Assembly: GCF_009907385.1 (NCBI RefSeq)
Contig: NZ_JAAATR010000117.1
Location: forward strand, 32,001-67,201
Source: Atlantibacter hermannii
Lineage (GTDB): Bacteria > Pseudomonadota > Gammaproteobacteria > Enterobacterales > Enterobacteriaceae
Reading direction: 5' to 3'
DNA length: 35,201 bases
Of the stretch, positions 21,373 through 30,127 are shown one piece after another. The stretch's first letter is position 1. Each line of letters starts with the position of its first letter. Under the pieces are notes generated by a model. The model did not search any database. It was not told the DNA's origin and saw only the letters and a program-made list of their open reading frames with translations. The translations under genes and the position numbers were made by a program.

Positions 21373-21948
21373 TCAACGCCGGATAAGCGGTTGAACTTTA
21401 TTATCAATAGCTTCCCGCGCACGGAAAATGCGGGAACGTACCGTACCGACCGGGCAATCCATGATAGCGGCTATCTCTTCATAGCTCAGGCCATCCAGCT
21501 CCCGCAACGTAATTGCCATGCGTAAATCTTCCGGGAGTGACTCTATGGTACGGAAAACTATCTGTTTCAGTTCTTCAGACAACATTAAGTTCTCAGGGTT
21601 CGAAATTTCTTTCAGTGCACCCGCACTTTCGAAATTTTCTGCGTCAATCGCATCGACATCGCTGGACGGCGGACGGCGCCCCTGAGCAACCAGGTAATTT
21701 TTTGCTGTATTCACGGCGATACGATACAGCCAGGTATAAAACGCGCTATCGCCGCGAAAGGAATCCAGAGCGCGATAAGCTTTAATAAAGGATTCCTGCA
21801 CCACATCAGGCACATCCCCCGATGGCACATAGCGAGAAACCAGACTCGCCACTTTATGCTGGTAGCGAACCACCAGTAAGTTAAACGATTTCTGATCTCC
21901 CTTCTGGACCCGCTCAACGAGGACCTGATCCGTTAACTGCTCGCTCAT
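21373..21948 (-). CDS. rpoE: RNA polymerase sigma-E factor
   Basis: RpoE is the extracytoplasmic-function sigma factor for outer-membrane stress. The 191-residue protein has region 2 at about 25-95 (DVVQESFIKAYRALDSFRG, FYTWLYRIAVNTAKNYL), which reads the -10 element, and region 4 at about 130-185 (LREL-DGLSYEEIAAIMDCPVG, TVRSRIFRAREAI), which reads the -35. It heads rpoE-rseA-rseB-rseC and is divergent from nadB. A sigma-E-type promoter 81 bases upstream indicates autoregulation. GGGGAG lies upstream of the ATG. Confidence 0.98.
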   Translation of the reverse strand: MSEQLTDQVLVERVQKGDQKSFNLLVVRYQHKVASLVSRYVPSGDVPDVVQESFIKAYRALDSFRGDSAFYTWLYRIAVNTAKNYLVAQGRRPPSSDVDAIDAENFESAGALKEISNPENLMLSEELKQIVFRTIESLPEDLRMAITLRELDGLSYEEIAAIMDCPVGTVRSRIFRAREAIDNKVQPLIRR

Positions 21949-22028
21949 CCGAGGTAATATCTCCCCAAACCTAATTTCCTCGCGTAATCAAAACCACCTC
22001 AACGCCGCACATCGTGAGCAAGCAGGAG

Positions 22029-22057
22029 ATTGGATTTCCATAGACCGATAAAGTTCC
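22029..22057 (-). promoter_or_regulatory. Sigma-E dependent autoregulatory promoter of rpoE
   Basis: On the minus strand GGAACTT (complement of 22051-22057) is followed after 16 bases by TCCAAT (complement of 22029-22034). The -35 is an exact match to the sigma-E consensus GGAACTT and the -10 is a partial match to TCTGA/TCAAA. The predicted start is near 22022, with a leader of about 75 nt. It corresponds to the proximal rpoE promoter of E. coli. Confidence 0.8.
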
Positions 22058-22334
22058 GTTACGCCTTTGTTTTATGTCAGCTTTTTCCGGACCGTTGATT
22101 TTGATTCATTGGTGGCCCGCTTCTTTAAGGCTAGCGCTGATAATTCAAGCTTGCTATTCCGCCAGCAGAGTAACGCAAGCACACCTTTTTTTCACTCTTT
22201 AATCTTAGGCTAACGACCTGCTTCGCAAATAATTTTCTGGATTTTACTGGACGGTTAACGCTTCACCTGGTGGCGTGCTTTGTTTAGCGATTGCAACGTT
22301 ATGCAAAAAAAGTGTGCTAAATGACAATTTCGGG

Positions 22335-22343
22335 TGCTATGCT
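22335..22343 (+). promoter_or_regulatory. Candidate extended -10 promoter of nadB
   Basis: TG-N-TATGCT (22335-22343) is an extended -10 box; no good -35 exists 17 bases upstream. The predicted start near 22350 lies at the edge of the NadR operator, so repressor binding would cover the initiation site. Confidence 0.55.
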
Positions 22344-22353
22344 GGGCCAACAA

Positions 22354-22371
22354 TGTTTAGTAAATTAAACA
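22354..22371. promoter_or_regulatory. NadR operator of nadB
   Basis: TGTTTA-N6-TAAACA is a perfect match to the 18-bp NadR box. It ends 6 bases before the nadB ATG. NadR represses nadB and nadA when NAD is plentiful. Confidence 0.92.
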
Positions 22372-22377
22372 CACAGC

Positions 22378-23997
22378 ATGAACACATCATCCGAAATGAA
22401 TTGTGACGTTTTGATTATTGGCAGCGGTGCGGCGGGTCTCTCTCTGGCGCTTCGCCTGGCGGATAATTGTCAGGTTATCGTATTGAGTAAAGGGCCGGTT
22501 AGTGAAGGCTCGACGCTCTATGCTCAGGGCGGCATCGCGGCGGTATTCGATGAAACAGACAGCATCGATTCCCACGTCGAAGATACGCTTATCGCCGGCG
22601 CCGGGATTTGCGATCGCGATGCAGTGGAATTTGTCGCCAGCAACGCGCGTCGCTGCGTTCAGTGGCTCATCGATCAGGGCGTGTTGTTTGATACCGAAGT
22701 ACAGCCGAACGGTGAAGAAAACTATCACCTGACCCGCGAGGGCGGGCACAGCCACCGCCGCATTCTGCACGCCGCCGACGCTACCGGCAGAGAAGTGGAA
22801 ACCACGCTGGTCGGTAAAGCGCTGGCGCATCCTAATATCCGGGTTATCGAACGCAGCAACGCTGTGGATCTTATTGTCTCCGATAAAATCGGCCTGCCGG
22901 GCACCCGCCGTGTAGTGGGGGCGTGGATCTGGAACCGCAATAAAGAAGAGGTGGAAACCTGCCGCGCGAAAGCCGTCGTGCTGGCGACGGGTGGCGCATC
23001 GAAAGTGTATCAGTACACCACCAACCCGGATATTTCGTCCGGAGATGGGATCGCTATGGCGTGGCGCGCTGGCTGCCGCGTCGCCAATCTTGAGTTTAAC
23101 CAGTTCCACCCTACCGCGCTGTTCCATCCCCAGGCGCGTAATTTCCTGCTGACCGAAGCGCTGCGCGGCGAAGGCGCTTATCTGAAGCGTCCGGACGGCA
23201 CGCGTTTCATGCTCGATTTCGATGAACGGGCCGAACTGGCTCCGCGCGATATCGTGGCACGCGCTATCGATCATGAAATGAAACGCTTAGGCGCCGACTG
23301 CATGTACCTTGATATCAGCCACAAGCCTGCGGAATTCGTTCGTCAGCATTTCCCGATGATTTATGAAAAGCTGCTCGGCCTGGGGCTTGATTTGACCCGC
23401 GATCCCATACCCATCGTGCCTGCGGCGCACTATACCTGCGGCGGCGTGATGGTGGATGAAAATGGCCGCACCGACGTTGACGGGCTGTATGCCATTGGCG
23501 AAGTGACCTATACCGGTCTGCACGGCGCCAACCGTATGGCGTCAAACTCGCTACTGGAGTGTCTGGTTTACGGCTGGTCGGCGGCGGAAGATATTCAAAA
23601 ACGGCTGCCGTTCGCCCGCCCGCCAAAATCCCTGCCCGCCTGGGATGAAAGCCGGGTTGAGGATCCGGATGAACTGGTGGTGATCCAGCATAACTGGCAC
23701 GAGCTCAGACTGTTTATGTGGGATTACGTGGGGATTGTGCGCACCACACGGCGACTGGAGCGGGCGTTACGCCGCATTACCATGCTTCAGCAAGAAATCG
23801 ATGAGTATTACGCCAACTTCCGCGTGTCAAATAATCTCCTGGAACTGCGCAACCTGGTGCAGGTGGCGGAACTTATCGTGCGCTGTGCGATGATGCGCAA
23901 AGAGAGTCGCGGATTGCACTACACCCTGGATTATCCGGAGTTACAGGAGAATCCAGGGCCGTCGGTGCTCTCCCCGCTGGTTCACATAAACAGATAA
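22378..23997 (+). CDS. nadB: L-aspartate oxidase
   Basis: NadB is a cytoplasmic FAD enzyme that oxidises L-aspartate to iminoaspartate, the first step of de novo NAD synthesis. The next enzyme, NadA, condenses iminoaspartate with dihydroxyacetone phosphate to quinolinate. The 539-residue protein belongs to the succinate dehydrogenase/fumarate reductase flavoprotein family. It has the dinucleotide fold GSGAAG at 15-20, the flavin motif [11 protein letters not shown], the active-site segment [11 protein letters not shown] and the cap-domain RGEGAYL. A helical C-terminal domain ends the protein. Its 3' end overlaps trmN by 16 bases, tail to tail. It is regulated by the adjacent NadR box. Confidence 0.98.
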   Translation: MNTSSEMNCDVLIIGSGAAGLSLALRLADNCQVIVLSKGPVSEGSTLYAQGGIAAVFDETDSIDSHVEDTLIAGAGICDRDAVEFVASNARRCVQWLIDQGVLFDTEVQPNGEENYHLTREGGHSHRRILHAADATGREVETTLVGKALAHPNIRVIERSNAVDLIVSDKIGLPGTRRVVGAWIWNRNKEEVETCRAKAVVLATGGASKVYQYTTNPDISSGDGIAMAWRAGCRVANLEFNQFHPTALFHPQARNFLLTEALRGEGAYLKRPDGTRFMLDFDERAELAPRDIVARAIDHEMKRLGADCMYLDISHKPAEFVRQHFPMIYEKLLGLGLDLTRDPIPIVPAAHYTCGGVMVDENGRTDVDGLYAIGEVTYTGLHGANRMASNSLLECLVYGWSAAEDIQKRLPFARPPKSLPAWDESRVEDPDELVVIQHNWHELRLFMWDYVGIVRTTRRLERALRRITMLQQEIDEYYANFRVSNNLLELRNLVQVAELIVRCAMMRKESRGLHYTLDYPELQENPGPSVLSPLVHINR

Positions 23998-24716
23998 AAA
24001 TCCTGGGTCAGGCCGCACCAGGCGTCGGAGTAACGCTGGTCCGGCCCACGGATCGCCAGCCTGTCGATAAACAGTTCGCCCGGCGTCGGCGAAAACGCCA
24101 GCAGTACGCGGTGCGGCAGTCGGGTATCGTTATCGCACACATCGGTTCTCAGGCGAATATGCCAGCCCATCTCCTGTGCCTTTAACGTAAAAGCGGAGCC
24201 GGTGGCTTCCGGCAACACTACGCAGAAACATCCTTCTTCGGTAATCAACTGCGCCGCGCCGCGTAACAACGCTTCATGTTCCAGCGAAGTAGTATAACGG
24301 GCAAGCTCGCGCTGCGAGCTGCCGCACTCCACGCCTTTATCATAGAACGGCGGATTACTGACGATCAGGTCGTAGCGATGTGAGGCGTCCGGCGTCCAGG
24401 TTAAAAAATCCGCCAGATGGACCTGAATACGCCCCGCCCAGGGAGAAGCCTGCGCGTTTTCTGCGGCCTGGTTGGCGGCGTCAGGATCCATTTCAACCGC
24501 GTCGATAAGCGCTTCATTTGCACGTTGGGCCAGCATCAGGGCAATCAGCCCGCTCCCGGTGCCAATATCCAGAATGCGTTTTACGCCCGCCACGGGCGCC
24601 CACGCGCCCAGCAAAATCCCATCAGTTCCGACCTTCATTGCACAACGATCGTGGGCAACAAAGAACTGTTTAAAAGTGAAACCATCGCGGCGAAGAAGCG
24701 TTTTAGTCGTTGGCAT
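23982..24716 (-). CDS. trmN: tRNA1(Val) (adenine(37)-N6)-methyltransferase
   Basis: TrmN (YfiC, TrmN6) uses S-adenosylmethionine to methylate N6 of A37 in tRNA1-Val. I chose the ATG at 24716 ([19 protein letters not shown]), giving 244 residues against 245 in E. coli; upstream in-frame codons run toward srmB without similarity. The methyltransferase fold shows motif I DIGTGSG at 50-56. The base-binding NPPF at 121-124 has Phe where E. coli has Tyr, an accepted variant in N6-adenine enzymes. It is divergent from srmB and convergent with nadB. Confidence 0.95.
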   Translation of the reverse strand: MPTTKTLLRRDGFTFKQFFVAHDRCAMKVGTDGILLGAWAPVAGVKRILDIGTGSGLIALMLAQRANEALIDAVEMDPDAANQAAENAQASPWAGRIQVHLADFLTWTPDASHRYDLIVSNPPFYDKGVECGSSQRELARYTTSLEHEALLRGAAQLITEEGCFCVVLPEATGSAFTLKAQEMGWHIRLRTDVCDNDTRLPHRVLLAFSPTPGELFIDRLAIRGPDQRYSDAWCGLTQDFYLFM

Positions 24717-24794
24717 TATTACAACCTGGCAGGGAAACCGTTGTAGCATAGGGTAAAGCATTCCCCTGGAAAAGAGCATAACCATACTAAGTGA

Positions 24795-24822
24795 TGAACA
24801 TTGCTGCCTTAACGTCTATAAT
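24795..24822 (+). promoter_or_regulatory. Candidate promoter of srmB
   Basis: A perfect TATAAT (24817-24822) lies 16 bases after TGAACA (24795-24800, 4 of 6). The leader is short (about 18 nt) before the ATG at 24847, with GAGG as the ribosome site. Confidence 0.6.
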
Positions 24823-24846
24823 CGGCGGCCCACACTGAGGTAGAAA

Positions 24847-26172
24847 ATGACTGTAACCACTTTTTCCGAACTTGAACTTGATGAAAGCCTGCTGAAAGCC
24901 CTTCAGGATAAAGGCTTCACGCGCCCGACCGCCATTCAGGCTGCCGCCATTCCGCCTGCCCTGGAAGGGCGTGATGTCCTCGGTTCTGCGCCGACAGGCA
25001 CCGGTAAAACGGCGGCGTATTTGCTGCCGGTGTTGCAGCATTTACTCGACTTCCCGCGTAAAAAATCCGGTCCGCCGCGCATCCTGATCCTCACCCCAAC
25101 CCGCGAGCTGGCGATGCAGGTGGCGGAACAGGCGCGTGAACTGGCGGCGCATACCCACCTGGATATCGCGACCATTACCGGCGGCGTGGCGTATATGAAC
25201 CACGCGGAAGTGTTCAGTGAAAACCAGGATATCGTGGTCGCTACCACGGGCCGCCTTTTGCAGTATATCAAAGAAGAAAACTTCGACTGCCGCGCCGTGG
25301 AAACCCTGATCCTTGATGAAGCAGACCGCATGCTGGATATGGGTTTCGCTCAGGATATCGAACACATTGCCGGGGAAACGCGCTGGCGCAACCAGACCAT
25401 GCTGTTTTCCGCCACGCTGGAAGGCGATGCGATTAAGAATTTTGCCGAGCGTCTGCTTAACGAGCCGGAAGAGGTTTCCGCCTCACCCTCCACTCGCGAA
25501 CGCAAAAAGATCCACCAGTGGTACTATCGCGCCGACGATATCCAGCATAAAACCGCGTTACTGGTACATCTGCTCAAGCAACCGGAAACCACGCGCGCTA
25601 TCGTATTTGTGCGTAAACGCGAGCGCGTGCATGAGCTGGCGGGCTGGCTGCGTGACGCTGGCATCCCTAACTGCTTTATTGAAGGCGAAATGGTGCAGGC
25701 TAAACGTAACGAAGCCATTAAACGCCTGACTGATGGCCGCGTTAACGTACTGGTCGCTACCGACGTTGCTGCGCGTGGGATCGACATCGTCGACGTAAGC
25801 CATGTGTTCAACTTTGATATGCCGCGCACCGCCGATACCTATCTGCACCGCATTGGCCGTACCGGTCGCGCCGGGCGTAAAGGTACCGCGATCTCACTGG
25901 TCGAAGCGCACGATCACCTGCTGTTGGGTAAAGTGGGGCGCTATCTGAATGAGCCGCTGAAATCCCGCGTGATTGATGAGTTGCGTCCTACGACCCGCGT
26001 CCCTAGCGAGAAGCTGAAAGGCAAGCCGTCGAAAAAAGTACTGGCGAAACGCGAAGAGAAAAAGAAAGAACAGGAAAAAGAAAAGCCGCGCGTTAAAGTC
26101 CGACATCGCGATAAGAAAAATATCGGCAAGCGTCGTAAACCGAGCGAAGCGAAAATCGATAATGCAGAATAA
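24847..26172 (+). CDS. srmB: ATP-dependent RNA helicase SrmB
   Basis: SrmB is a DEAD-box helicase that helps early 50S subunit assembly. In the 441-residue protein the Q-motif region GFTRPTAIQ and the P-loop APTGTGKT (48-55) come first, followed by PTRELA and the DEAD box at 157-160. The motif FSATLEGD follows. The second RecA-like domain carries TDVAARGIDI and HRIGRTGRAG. The C-terminal tail from about residue 380 is very basic and rich in Lys, Glu and Arg, as expected for rRNA contact. The gene is single, with its own promoter and a terminator shared with grcA. Confidence 0.98.
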   Translation: MTVTTFSELELDESLLKALQDKGFTRPTAIQAAAIPPALEGRDVLGSAPTGTGKTAAYLLPVLQHLLDFPRKKSGPPRILILTPTRELAMQVAEQARELAAHTHLDIATITGGVAYMNHAEVFSENQDIVVATTGRLLQYIKEENFDCRAVETLILDEADRMLDMGFAQDIEHIAGETRWRNQTMLFSATLEGDAIKNFAERLLNEPEEVSASPSTRERKKIHQWYYRADDIQHKTALLVHLLKQPETTRAIVFVRKRERVHELAGWLRDAGIPNCFIEGEMVQAKRNEAIKRLTDGRVNVLVATDVAARGIDIVDVSHVFNFDMPRTADTYLHRIGRTGRAGRKGTAISLVEAHDHLLLGKVGRYLNEPLKSRVIDELRPTTRVPSEKLKGKPSKKVLAKREEKKKEQEKEKPRVKVRHRDKKNIGKRRKPSEAKIDNAE

Positions 26173-26175
26173 GAA

Positions 26176-26197
26176 AACGCCAGCGAAAGCTGGCGTT
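26176..26197. terminator. Bidirectional terminator between srmB and grcA
   Basis: AACGCCAGC-GAAA-GCTGGCGTT is a 9-bp perfect stem with a GAAA tetraloop. The plus strand continues GTTGTTT and the minus strand TTCTTATTCTG, so both converging genes can use it. Confidence 0.8.
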
Positions 26198-26219
26198 GTT
26201 GTTTACCGGACAAGCAAGC

Positions 26220-26603
26220 TTACAGGCTTTCGGTAAAGGTACGGGCGATAACGTCGCGCTGCTGTTCCGGCGTCAGAGAGTTAAAGCGAACCGCATAACC
26301 GGAAACGCGGATAGTCAGCTGCGGATATTTTTCCGGATGCTTAACCGCATCTTCCAGGGTTTCACGACGCAGTACGTTAACGTTCAGGTGCTGACCACCT
26401 TCCACGCGCACTTCCGGTTTGATTTCCATTGGAATTTCGCGGTATTCGAATTCACCCAGCGCGTTCACTGCGACCACTTCATCTTCAGCGAAACCGGCTT
26501 TGGCGCAGACGCAGCGTGCTTCGCCTTTCTCGCTATCCAGCAGCCAGAAAGAGTTCAGAAGATCGTCATTAGCCGCTTTAGTAATCTGGATACCAGTAAT
26601 CAT
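26220..26603 (-). CDS. grcA: Autonomous glycyl radical cofactor GrcA
   Basis: GrcA (YfiD) replaces the damaged C-terminal part of pyruvate formate-lyase: after activation by PflA it carries the glycyl radical. I chose the ATG at 26603 ([19 protein letters not shown]), giving 127 residues, with GGGAG 7 bases upstream. The radical-bearing Gly102 is in RVSGYAVRF, and the C-terminal half resembles the end of PflB. Two FNR-like sites upstream show anaerobic control. It converges with srmB. Confidence 0.97.
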   Translation of the reverse strand: MITGIQITKAANDDLLNSFWLLDSEKGEARCVCAKAGFAEDEVVAVNALGEFEYREIPMEIKPEVRVEGGQHLNVNVLRRETLEDAVKHPEKYPQLTIRVSGYAVRFNSLTPEQQRDVIARTFTESL

Positions 26604-26688
26604 TGTATTTCTCCCTATGGGCAAATTTTGTTGATTCTCGTTGGGCCTGCATTGGCTCATTGGTAAAACCTTTGTTGCGTTACTGTAC

Positions 26689-26694
26689 TGTATA
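26689..26694 (-). promoter_or_regulatory. -10 box of grcA
   Basis: TATACA on the minus strand (complement of 26689-26694) lies 22 bases downstream of the proximal FNR box, giving a start near 26682 and an FNR centre near -41, the class II arrangement. No good -35 is present, as expected for an FNR-activated promoter. Confidence 0.65.
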
Positions 26695-26716
26695 CCAATC
26701 GCCAGACCGGGATTCT

Positions 26717-26730
26717 TTGATTTAAATCAA
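26717..26730. promoter_or_regulatory. Proximal FNR site of grcA
   Basis: TTGAT-TTAA-ATCAA is a perfect FNR consensus. It is centred about 41 bases upstream of the predicted start. E. coli yfiD is known to carry FNR sites near -40.5 and -93.5. Confidence 0.88.
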
Positions 26731-26769
26731 TAAAAACCATGCCACGAATAGGGTCATACGGGCAATTAT

Positions 26770-26783
26770 TTGTTTTACATCAA
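26770..26783. promoter_or_regulatory. Distal FNR-like site of grcA
   Basis: TTGTT-TTAC-ATCAA matches the FNR consensus at 9 of 10 fixed bases and is centred about 94 bases upstream of the predicted grcA start. This reproduces the E. coli spacing, where the distal site lowers expression under full anaerobiosis. Confidence 0.72.
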
Positions 26784-26920
26784 CTTACGGGCTCTATTGT
26801 GAGTTAAAAAGTTTGTAAATTTTCAAAATTTTTTAGCTTTCCGGAACAAAACCGGTGGGGGATTTTGTGTCGCGCAAATAAGACGTTAAGCTATATCATC
26901 ACCCTTCGCAGGAGAGCGAA

Positions 26921-27601
26921 ATGACCACTACTCTCACCTGGCACGACGTGCTGGCCGATGAAAAGCAGCAACCCTATTTTATTAATACGCTGAAAACCGT
27001 TGAGGATGAGCGTGCCGCTGGCGTGACTATCTATCCGCCAGCCAAAGATGTGTTTAATGCCTTTCGGTTTACCGAACTGGGCAACGTCAAGGTCGTGATT
27101 CTGGGGCAGGACCCGTATCATGGGCCGAATCAGGCCCACGGTCTGGCCTTTTCCGTTCGCCCCGGCATTCAACCGCCGCCGTCGCTGGTGAATATGTATA
27201 AAGAACTGGAAGGCTCAATCCCCGGTTTTGTCCGTCCGTCGCATGGCTATCTTGAAAGTTGGGCGCGCCAGGGCGTGATGCTGCTTAATACCGTGTTGAC
27301 CGTGCGCGCAGGCCAGGCGCACTCCCATGCCCGACTCGGTTGGGAAACCTTCACGGATAAGGTCATTTCGATTATTAACGAACATCGCGAAGGTGTGGTG
27401 TTTATGCTGTGGGGTTCGCATGCGCAGAAGAAAGGCGCGATGATCGACAGGCAGCGTCATTATGTGTTGCAGGCGCCGCACCCCTCCCCGCTTTCAGCCC
27501 ATCGCGGCTTTTTTGGCTGCGGCCATTTTGTGAAAGCCAATGAGTATCTGGCGCAGCGCGGCGAGACGCCCATTGACTGGATGCCGGTGCTGCCGGATTA
27601 A
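26921..27601 (+). CDS. ung: Uracil-DNA glycosylase
   Basis: Ung removes uracil from DNA as the first step of base excision repair. The 226-residue protein (E. coli 229) has the water-activating loop GQDPYHGP with Asp64 and the HPSPLS minor-groove loop with His187, at E. coli positions. The uracil-binding pocket lies in [19 protein letters not shown] sits 8 bases before the ATG at 26921. It is divergent from grcA; the 317-base gap between them holds the FNR promoter and, near 26890, an AT-rich candidate -10 for ung. Confidence 0.98.
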   Translation: MTTTLTWHDVLADEKQQPYFINTLKTVEDERAAGVTIYPPAKDVFNAFRFTELGNVKVVILGQDPYHGPNQAHGLAFSVRPGIQPPPSLVNMYKELEGSIPGFVRPSHGYLESWARQGVMLLNTVLTVRAGQAHSHARLGWETFTDKVISIINEHREGVVFMLWGSHAQKKGAMIDRQRHYVLQAPHPSPLSAHRGFFGCGHFVKANEYLAQRGETPIDWMPVLPD

Positions 27602-27608
27602 CCGGTAT

Positions 27609-27636
27609 AAAAAAGCCAGCATTCGCTGGCTTTTTT
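27609..27636. terminator. Bidirectional terminator between ung and yfiF
   Basis: AAAAAAGCCAGC-ATTC-GCTGGCTTTTTT forms a 12-bp stem including the A/T ends, with U-runs in both directions. It serves the converging ung and yfiF. Confidence 0.92.
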
Positions 27637-27640
27637 ATTA

Positions 27641-28690
27641 TCAGGCTTTGTTCTGTCGCCACCATTCGGCTAACAGCACGCCGGTTGCAACCGACACGTT
27701 CAGGCTTTCGACATTGCCTGAGCCGGGGATCGCGATACGCATATCGGCGTTGTCGAACGTGGCATCAGAAACCCCGTCCCGCTCCTGGCCCAGCACCAGC
27801 ACCATTTTCTTCGGCAGTTGCGCCTGATACAGCGCAGTGCCTTTATGGCTGGAGGTGGTCACAATGGCGTAACCCGCCTTACGGAAGCGCTCCAGACCGT
27901 CGCTGAAAGTCTCGCCGCTGATCGCCTGCACGTGCTCCGCGCCGCCTTCAGCCGTGCGTACTGCCGCGCCGGACTCCAGCAGGGAGGCATCCTCCACCAG
28001 CAGACCTTTCACGCCGAAATGCGCGCAACTACGCATAATACCGCCCAGATTGTGTGGGTTACCGACCTCTTCCAGCGCCAGTACGCAATCATCCTCACCG
28101 GCATTTTCAAGCCAGCTTTCAACACTCATACCGTTGCGCTTTTTGATAATAAAGCACACGCCGCCGTGATGCTCCGTGCCCGACGCTTTCGCCAGCTCGG
28201 TATCATCCACTACGTGGTAGGCCTTGCGGTTCGCCGCCATCCAGCGCAGCGCTTCTTTGAAACGCGGCGTGACGCTCTGAATAAACCAGGCGCGCACGAT
28301 AGAATCCGGACGGCTCTGGAACAGCGCCTGGCAGGCGTTTTCACCGTAAACGCGCGTTTCTTCAGCGCGCTGGCGTCGGATCACTTCCCGGTCGACATAC
28401 CCTTTTTCTGCAGGTTCCGCCTGTTCGATGCCATCATCGCTGTAGTCACGCGGCGGACGTGAAACCGTGCGCCACGGGGAGGATGACGGTGCGTCACGAT
28501 CGCTAAACCGGTCGCGGCCCGCGCCAGGCTTATTATCACGACGCGGACGACGCTCGCCCTTAGCCGACGCCGCAGGGCGTCCGCCACCTTTCCCGGTGCG
28601 CGGGTTCTCGGTGCGTTTTTCGCTGTCGTCGTCGCTGCGGACATACATCACTTTGACCTTGCCGCCTTTACCTTTAAATTCTTCGCTCAT
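27641..28690 (-). CDS. yfiF: TrmH/SpoU-family RNA methyltransferase YfiF
   Basis: This is a predicted 2'-O-ribose RNA methyltransferase of the SPOUT class; its substrate is not established. I chose the ATG at 28690 ([19 protein letters not shown]), giving 349 residues against 345 in E. coli, with GGAGAAGAG upstream. Residues about 1-110 are low-complexity and rich in Arg, Gly, Asp and Ser, likely a disordered RNA-binding tail. An L7Ae-like substrate-binding domain follows ([15 protein letters not shown]). The knotted catalytic domain then carries [27 protein letters not shown] and the C-terminal [15 protein letters not shown]. Confidence 0.94.
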   Translation of the reverse strand: MSEEFKGKGGKVKVMYVRSDDDSEKRTENPRTGKGGGRPAASAKGERRPRRDNKPGAGRDRFSDRDAPSSSPWRTVSRPPRDYSDDGIEQAEPAEKGYVDREVIRRQRAEETRVYGENACQALFQSRPDSIVRAWFIQSVTPRFKEALRWMAANRKAYHVVDDTELAKASGTEHHGGVCFIIKKRNGMSVESWLENAGEDDCVLALEEVGNPHNLGGIMRSCAHFGVKGLLVEDASLLESGAAVRTAEGGAEHVQAISGETFSDGLERFRKAGYAIVTTSSHKGTALYQAQLPKKMVLVLGQERDGVSDATFDNADMRIAIPGSGNVESLNVSVATGVLLAEWWRQNKA

Positions 28691-28801
28691 GCTCTTCTCC
28701 ACCTGGCTGCCGCGTGGCGCGCAGATTACCCGATGTGACGCCGCTTCGCCATCAACTTCGGTCAAAAGTCAGGAACTATCATATTCATTGGAGTTATCTC
28801 G

Positions 28802-28832
28802 TTGTCGATGTCAAATGAATAACCGATAATAT
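28802..28832 (+). promoter_or_regulatory. Candidate promoter of trxC
   Basis: TAATAT (28827-28832) lies 19 bases after TTGTCG (28802-28807). The ATC/GAT-rich stretch 28775-28815 is a plausible place for the OxyR site known at E. coli trxC, but I cannot fit the four-element OxyR pattern with confidence. Confidence 0.35.
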
Positions 28833-28894
28833 TTAACATCTCAGAAACAGATCCAGGTCGTCGGCATCCCGACGCCGCACTTTAGAGGTTAGTT

Positions 28895-29314
28895 ATGAAT
28901 ACCGTTTGTGCCTCCTGCCAGGCCGTAAATCGCATACCTGACGACCGCGTTAATGACGGGGCAAAATGTGGCCGTTGCGGTCATGAGCTATTTGATGGTG
29001 AAGTGATCAACGCCACCAGCCAGACGCTGGATAAATATCTTCAGGACGATTTACCAGTAGTGGTGGATTTCTGGGCGCCCTGGTGCGGCCCCTGCAAAAA
29101 CTTCGCGCCGGTATTTGAAGACGTGGCGGAAGAACGCAGCGGCCAGGTACGCTTCCTGAAAGTAAATACCGAAGCAGAACCCGCGCTGAGCGCCCGTTTC
29201 CGCATCCGCAGCATTCCGACCATAATGGTTTTCAAAAACGGTCAGATGGTGGATATGCTCAACGGCGCGATGCCGAAAGCGCCGTTCGACAGCTGGCTTA
29301 ACGAAAACCTGTAA
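28895..29314 (+). CDS. trxC: Thioredoxin 2
   Basis: TrxC is a cytoplasmic zinc-containing thioredoxin that reduces disulfides and is induced by oxidative stress in E. coli. The 139 residues equal the E. coli length. The N-terminal zinc module uses Cys5, Cys8, Cys25 and Cys28 (CASC and CGRC). The thioredoxin fold has the redox pair Cys64/Cys67 in [10 protein letters not shown] and the cis-proline loop in [10 protein letters not shown]. It starts with ATG 28895 preceded by AGAGGTTAG. It has its own terminator and is divergent from yfiF. Confidence 0.98.
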   Translation: MNTVCASCQAVNRIPDDRVNDGAKCGRCGHELFDGEVINATSQTLDKYLQDDLPVVVDFWAPWCGPCKNFAPVFEDVAEERSGQVRFLKVNTEAEPALSARFRIRSIPTIMVFKNGQMVDMLNGAMPKAPFDSWLNENL

Positions 29315-29324
29315 CCTCCCGCCG

Positions 29325-29353
29325 ACGGGGCATCTTCCGGATGCCCCGTTTTG
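29325..29353 (+). terminator. Intrinsic terminator of trxC
   Basis: ACGGGGCAT-N7-ATGCCCCGT is a perfect 9-bp stem followed by TTTTGCT, 11 bases after the trxC stop. Confidence 0.88.
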
Positions 29354-29393
29354 CTATCTACGTTAGAATAGCGTTTTTACATTAATTCCCCTG

Positions 29394-30095
29394 ATGACTG
29401 AAAACGCCGTCCTTCGATTGCGCGCTGAACGCCTGGCGCGCGCCACTCGCCCGTTTCTCGCCCGAGGCAACCGCATCCGCCGCTGCCAGCGCTGCCTGCT
29501 GCCGTTAAAACAGTGTCTGTGCGATACTATGCGGCCCGCTACCGCACGTAGCCGGTTTTGTCTGGTGATGTTTGATACCGAGCCGATGAAACCCAGTAAT
29601 ACCGGCCGCCTGATTGCCGATGTCTTGCCAGATACCGCCGCCTTTCAGTGGTCGCGCACGGAACCGCCGCAGGCGCTGATCGAGCTGGTTAACGATCCGG
29701 CTTACCAGCCGATGGTGGTGTTCCCGGCATCCTATGCCGATCCGCAGCGGGAAGTGCTGTCCGTCCCGCCTTCTTCAGGCAAACCGCCGCTGTTTATTAT
29801 GCTCGACGGCACCTGGACCGAGGCGCGTAAAATGTTTCGCAAAAGCCCGTATCTGGATGTGTTACCGGTGATTTCCGTCGATCTCAGCAAGACATCGGCA
29901 TACCGGCTGCGTGAAGCGCACGGCGACGGGCAGTATTGCACCGCCGAAGTCGCCATCGCGCTGCTTGAGCTGGCGGGTGATACGCCAGCGGCACAAGGGC
30001 TGGCCGACCATTTCACGCTGTTCCGCGAACGCTATCTGGCGGGGAAACCCCATCATCAGGGAAACGTCACAGCAACCGGGACCGAAAGCGTTTAA
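29394..30095 (+). CDS. tapT: tRNA-uridine 3-(3-amino-3-carboxypropyl)transferase TapT
   Basis: TapT (YfiP) transfers the aminocarboxypropyl group of S-adenosylmethionine to U47 in the variable loop of several tRNAs, giving acp3U. The 233-residue protein has a cysteine cluster at Cys31, Cys34, Cys41 and Cys43 (CQRCLLPLKQCLC), probably metal-binding. The family signature D-x-T-W occurs in MLDGTWTEARKM, and MKPSNTGRL is conserved. It starts at ATG 29394 and is followed after 32 bases by patZ on the same strand, so the two are probably co-transcribed. Confidence 0.95.
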   Translation: MTENAVLRLRAERLARATRPFLARGNRIRRCQRCLLPLKQCLCDTMRPATARSRFCLVMFDTEPMKPSNTGRLIADVLPDTAAFQWSRTEPPQALIELVNDPAYQPMVVFPASYADPQREVLSVPPSSGKPPLFIMLDGTWTEARKMFRKSPYLDVLPVISVDLSKTSAYRLREAHGDGQYCTAEVAIALLELAGDTPAAQGLADHFTLFRERYLAGKPHHQGNVTATGTESV

Positions 30096-30127
30096 AATCA
30101 TTTCTTCACATCCTCGGGGAGAATGAT

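Larger units (their letters stand above)
21949..22377. other. Divergent rpoE-nadB regulatory region
   Basis: This is a 429-base stretch without a full gene. The left third holds the rpoE leader and sigma-E promoter, the right end the nadB promoter and NadR operator. The middle (22060-22280) is unassigned and may hold the distal rpoE promoters. On the minus strand an 18-codon open segment ends exactly on the rpoE ATG but has no usable start codon. Confidence 0.7.

Noticed and set aside
22387-23274. A 295-codon minus-strand frame inside nadB
   Set aside because: Complementary to conserved nadB codons, with no family resemblance or promoter.
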